The notes below the pieces were generated by a model that did not search any database, had not been told where the DNA came from, and saw only the letters and a program-made list of their open reading frames with translations. From Candidatus Peribacter sp. (GTDB taxonomy: Bacteria > Patescibacteriota > Gracilibacteria > Peribacterales > Peribacteraceae), in assembly GCA_018652955.1 (NCBI GenBank), contig JABIBA010000014.1, forward strand, positions 1 through 50,199: DNA of 50,199 nt. Direction: 5' to 3'. A program made the translations under genes and the position numbers. Shown here in pieces: positions 47,804 to 50,199 of this stretch (positions are counted from its first letter, which is position 1; every line of letters starts with the position of its first letter).

Positions 47804-50199
47804 ATTGTCGCTTGTGGCTGTAGAGATATCCTCCAATCATTACGAGCGAGAGGAGTGTGACTATCGGTAGTGTCTGCTGTGAGGTCCGGACAGTGCTGAG
47901 GAGGGATGCTATAGGAGGAGGTATGAATGAGGATGTGGTGCTCTCTGTGTGTACACTGGCACATATCCTGTAATTATGACCAGGGATGACATGAAATGCA
48001 TAATTACCATTGTCATCACGAACAAGTACTTTCCATTGACCATTCTCGTATACGCGCTTACTAAGAACGTTATCAGCAAGTACCATATCCCTCCATGTGT
48101 ATAGCAGTACATCTCCAGTGTTAACGGCGGCGCTACCGAATGACTCTGTAAGTAGAGTGCTCTCTAAAGTTTTAGCTGCGATATCGTATGCGTACACTTG
48201 AGATAGGCTTGATTTTTTTGCTGAGATATAGAGCACTCCTTCATGGACAATGGCGCTCTTAATGTCTCCTATATCAGAAAATGGAAGCTCTTCTGTTAAC
48301 GTCGAATCTTCTAATGTAGAGATGCCAGTATTACTGACGACAAAGAGTGAAGAATCATCAGAAGTAATTCTTGGATAGTCTCCTGTGGTAGCAACGATAT
48401 CAAGATAGCCAGAAACAGTCTTTGTATCGGAGCGGTAAATATTTCCATTGCGATCTGCTGCGTAGAGAAGATCACCGAATCGATGCACATCAGTTACATC
48501 TCCTGACTCTTTAAGAGTTCCAAAAGGTAAAACCTCCTTGTTGTTTAATTCTGCAATAGAATCTCTAAACGATGAACCGACAAGTGATGTACCTACAATG
48601 AAAACATCATCGTTGTTTAACAGGAACGTATATCCATTTCTTGGTTGAAATATAGGCCTTATGCCGCTTGTGTCTGGCGTTTCACCTTCCTCTAGAGCAT
48701 ACAGAGGGTAAATGTTACGAAAGAAAGCGTCTTTATGGGTACCATCATCGAAACAATACAGAATGTCTCCTTTTACTGCAGCACCATTACATTCAAAATT
48801 ATAGGAATTTATGTAGAAACTGCATAATTCTGCAATTGTAGTCTCTGGCTCTAAGAGCTCTACGTCCGTGGCTTCGGATGAATACTCACAAGAAGAGCTG
48901 ACAGTCTTATGTAGTAATGTGCTATCATCAGCAGTCCACAGGTTACTACTGACTTGTGTTACTCCTTCTGTCGCAGGTGGCCTTAAGTAATCAGGAAGAT
49001 CTGTCGCGATGGTAAATGATGATCCATTTGTAGAAACATATGTTGGCCCATCTTCATTTTCTAGAGTTGTGAGGTCGAGCTGGCGCGTCATGATGTACAA
49101 CTTGTTATTGTGCACCACAGCGCTCAATGAGCCTAAGCTCTTTCCGACCGTATTAGGAGAAGCTATGTAGCCAACCTGAGACACTGCCATATGATCATTC
49201 CTATCGATACCAAGTATATTCTTAATATAAATATTTCCGTTGTCGATCATGACAAAGTGCGGCTTGTCATTAAAGCCAATGGCATCGTACATGGTGTTGC
49301 TATCCCCACGCATCACATCAACGGGTGCGATGCTTCTCTCGGTCCATGTTCTGCGGCTTTCTTCTAGTGTCCACATTCTCCAAGGACCTCGGTACGACAC
49401 CTTCTCGACAAAGTAGAGCGTGTCGTCTGCAGATACTGGGTACCCCACGACGTCTGGCCAATCAGTACGCTGATATACCCACTCGGAACCGTTGTCTGTT
49501 GCGTAGACTTTTCGTTCTGCGCCCTCTGTTACAAAGATGAGAACCTTTCCTTTATGATTGATGACGTGCTTAATTTCTATATTGTCTGGAGGCGCAAATT
49601 TCTCCCAGCACGCTGTATAGATCGGCCCTGGATCATCGTAATTAAGCGTAATGACTGCAGACACCGCTGTTGTAATTTCTTGCTGTGGCCACGGAGTTGC
49701 GCGAATAGCATGCACTTTTAACTTGAATGAATCTCCATCTTCGAGATTACGATCCTCATATCCTGGTGCATTTCCGGTAATCACACTAAAGAACGCGCGC
49801 TGTTCTCCGTCGTTTAGCATGGAGATCACGGGGTAATACTGTGCGCCTTCTGGGCAAATAGATGTTGCTGGTGGGTGAAGTGCATTGCATTCTTCTTGAT
49901 TGTAAATCAGTGTAATTTCTGCCTCTTGCTGTGGGTTTATGACGTATCCTGCTCCACCAATTCTTCTCCATGAGTTGTAACTTGGGCTATTGGTTGCAAT
50001 AGATACATCAAACAAGAGCGTGTTGTTGCGTGCGATGTTCGTGGTATCCCATTCGAGTGTAAAGCTATCTCGTAATGCCAGTGTTACAGGAGTTGCTGGC
50101 GTAACAATACGCACACTAGCGCTTGGTGCTGCAGAAGAGGAGGAGGATGAAGCACATCTTCGCCTCAAGATCGTCCCCTCAAGCTGATTATTTTGCACA
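47802..50199 (-). CDS. large secreted/surface protein, N-terminus outside window
   Basis: At least 798 aa are visible; the open frame runs off the window edge, and the GTG at 50198 is probably internal. After a poly-Ser linker (CASSSSSSAAPSASV) comes an Ig-like or fibronectin-like segment (VTPATPVTLALRDSFTLEW), then many repeats with alternating Trp/Tyr/Asp-Gly strands suggestive of a beta-propeller (YATDNGSEWVY, YVSTNGSSF, YAADRNGNIYRSDTK). The C-terminus holds a hydrophobic span and basic tail (LPIVTLLSLVMIGGYLYSHKRQ), a membrane or wall anchor. Function unknown. Convergent with nusA. Confidence 0.75.
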   Translation of the reverse strand, partial: VQNNQLEGTILRRRCASSSSSSAAPSASVRIVTPATPVTLALRDSFTLEWDTTNIARNNTLLFDVSIATNSPSYNSWRRIGGAGYVINPQQEAEITLIYNQEECNALHPPATSICPEGAQYYPVISMLNDGEQRAFFSVITGNAPGYEDRNLEDGDSFKLKVHAIRATPWPQQEITTAVSAVITLNYDDPGPIYTACWEKFAPPDNIEIKHVINHKGKVLIFVTEGAERKVYATDNGSEWVYQRTDWPDVVGYPVSADDTLYFVEKVSYRGPWRMWTLEESRRTWTERSIAPVDVMRGDSNTMYDAIGFNDKPHFVMIDNGNIYIKNILGIDRNDHMAVSQVGYIASPNTVGKSLGSLSAVVHNNKLYIMTRQLDLTTLENEDGPTYVSTNGSSFTIATDLPDYLRPPATEGVTQVSSNLWTADDSTLLHKTVSSSCEYSSEATDVELLEPETTIAELCSFYINSYNFECNGAAVKGDILYCFDDGTHKDAFFRNIYPLYALEEGETPDTSGIRPIFQPRNGYTFLLNNDDVFIVGTSLVGSSFRDSIAELNNKEVLPFGTLKESGDVTDVHRFGDLLYAADRNGNIYRSDTKTVSGYLDIVATTGDYPRITSDDSSLFVVSNTGISTLEDSTLTEELPFSDIGDIKSAIVHEGVLYISAKKSSLSQVYAYDIAAKTLESTLLTESFGSAAVNTGDVLLYTWRDMVLADNVLSKRVYENGQWKVLVRDDNGNYAFHVIPGHNYRICASVHTESTTSSFIPPPIASLLSTVRTSQQTLPIVTLLSLVMIGGYLYSHKRQ

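Noticed and set aside
47802-50198. GTG 50198 as true start of the large surface protein
   Set aside because: No signal peptide follows it, a poly-Ser linker starts within 20 residues, and the frame is open to the window edge, so the gene is treated as partial.

Overview
The window is a gene-dense, moderately AT-rich bacterial chromosome segment using the standard stop codons (dgt, for example, ends in TGA). Many small, weakly conserved secreted proteins, Cys-rich DUF4215-type and thrombospondin type-3 surface proteins, poly-Ser linkers, SLH domains, a degenerate metallo-beta-lactamase-fold protein and small orphan proteins sit between single-copy housekeeping genes. This suggests a Candidate Phyla Radiation (Patescibacteria) organism, possibly Peribacteria/Peregrinibacteria-like. 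That assignment is inference; no rRNA or ribosomal-protein gene is present to confirm it.

Layout. 1-4.2 kb: dGTPase, M23 peptidase, two identical tRNA-Trp genes in inverted orientation around a small ORF, a tiny Cys-rich protein, a self-inhibited-type Fic protein, and copy 1 of a dispersed structured element. 4.2-7.8 kb: topA, HU and jag. 7.9-14.1 kb: surface and secreted proteins interrupted by dnaJ. 14.2-20.4 kb: recJ, an XRE regulator, uppP, a lemA-TPM pair, a DUF368/PopT-type lipid-carrier transporter and Hsp20. 20.7-26.4 kb: galU, three small secreted proteins (one very acidic, two basic), uvrB, and copies 2 and 3 of the element. 26.9-30.6 kb: serS, then a run of small acidic orphans including a receiver-like protein. 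30.7-35.5 kb: a glycosyltransferase, an amidase-SpoIID fusion, and metK behind a SAM-I-type riboswitch. 36-42.6 kb: zwf-pgl, yraN, comM, pyrF and an SLH protein. 42.7-50.2 kb: tRNA-Arg, an atypical secreted protein, an MBL-like protein, murA, lspA, nusA and a large surface protein cut by the window end.

Envelope work dominates: murA, uppP, popT, lspA, the M23 peptidase, the amidase-SpoIID fusion, the SLH protein and membrane-tailed surface proteins form a coherent wall and surface set. Nucleotide and DNA maintenance (dgt, pyrF, topA, recJ, uvrB, HU, comM) and oxidative pentose-phosphate entry (zwf-pgl) fill most of the rest.

Two things run across the window. First, about half of the genes have a TAnnnT -10-like hexamer ending only 6-8 nt before the start codon, usually without a Shine-Dalgarno sequence, which points to widespread leaderless transcription. 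A minority, including three atypical genes, have long leaders and clear SD sequences. Second, a structured intergenic element of about 240-370 nt occurs three times (with a possible partial relative at the window start), each time just upstream of and co-oriented with a gene. It has a conserved CUUGAU hairpin loop with a downstream AUCAAG complement, and compensatory base changes between copies. It is the best candidate for something undescribed.
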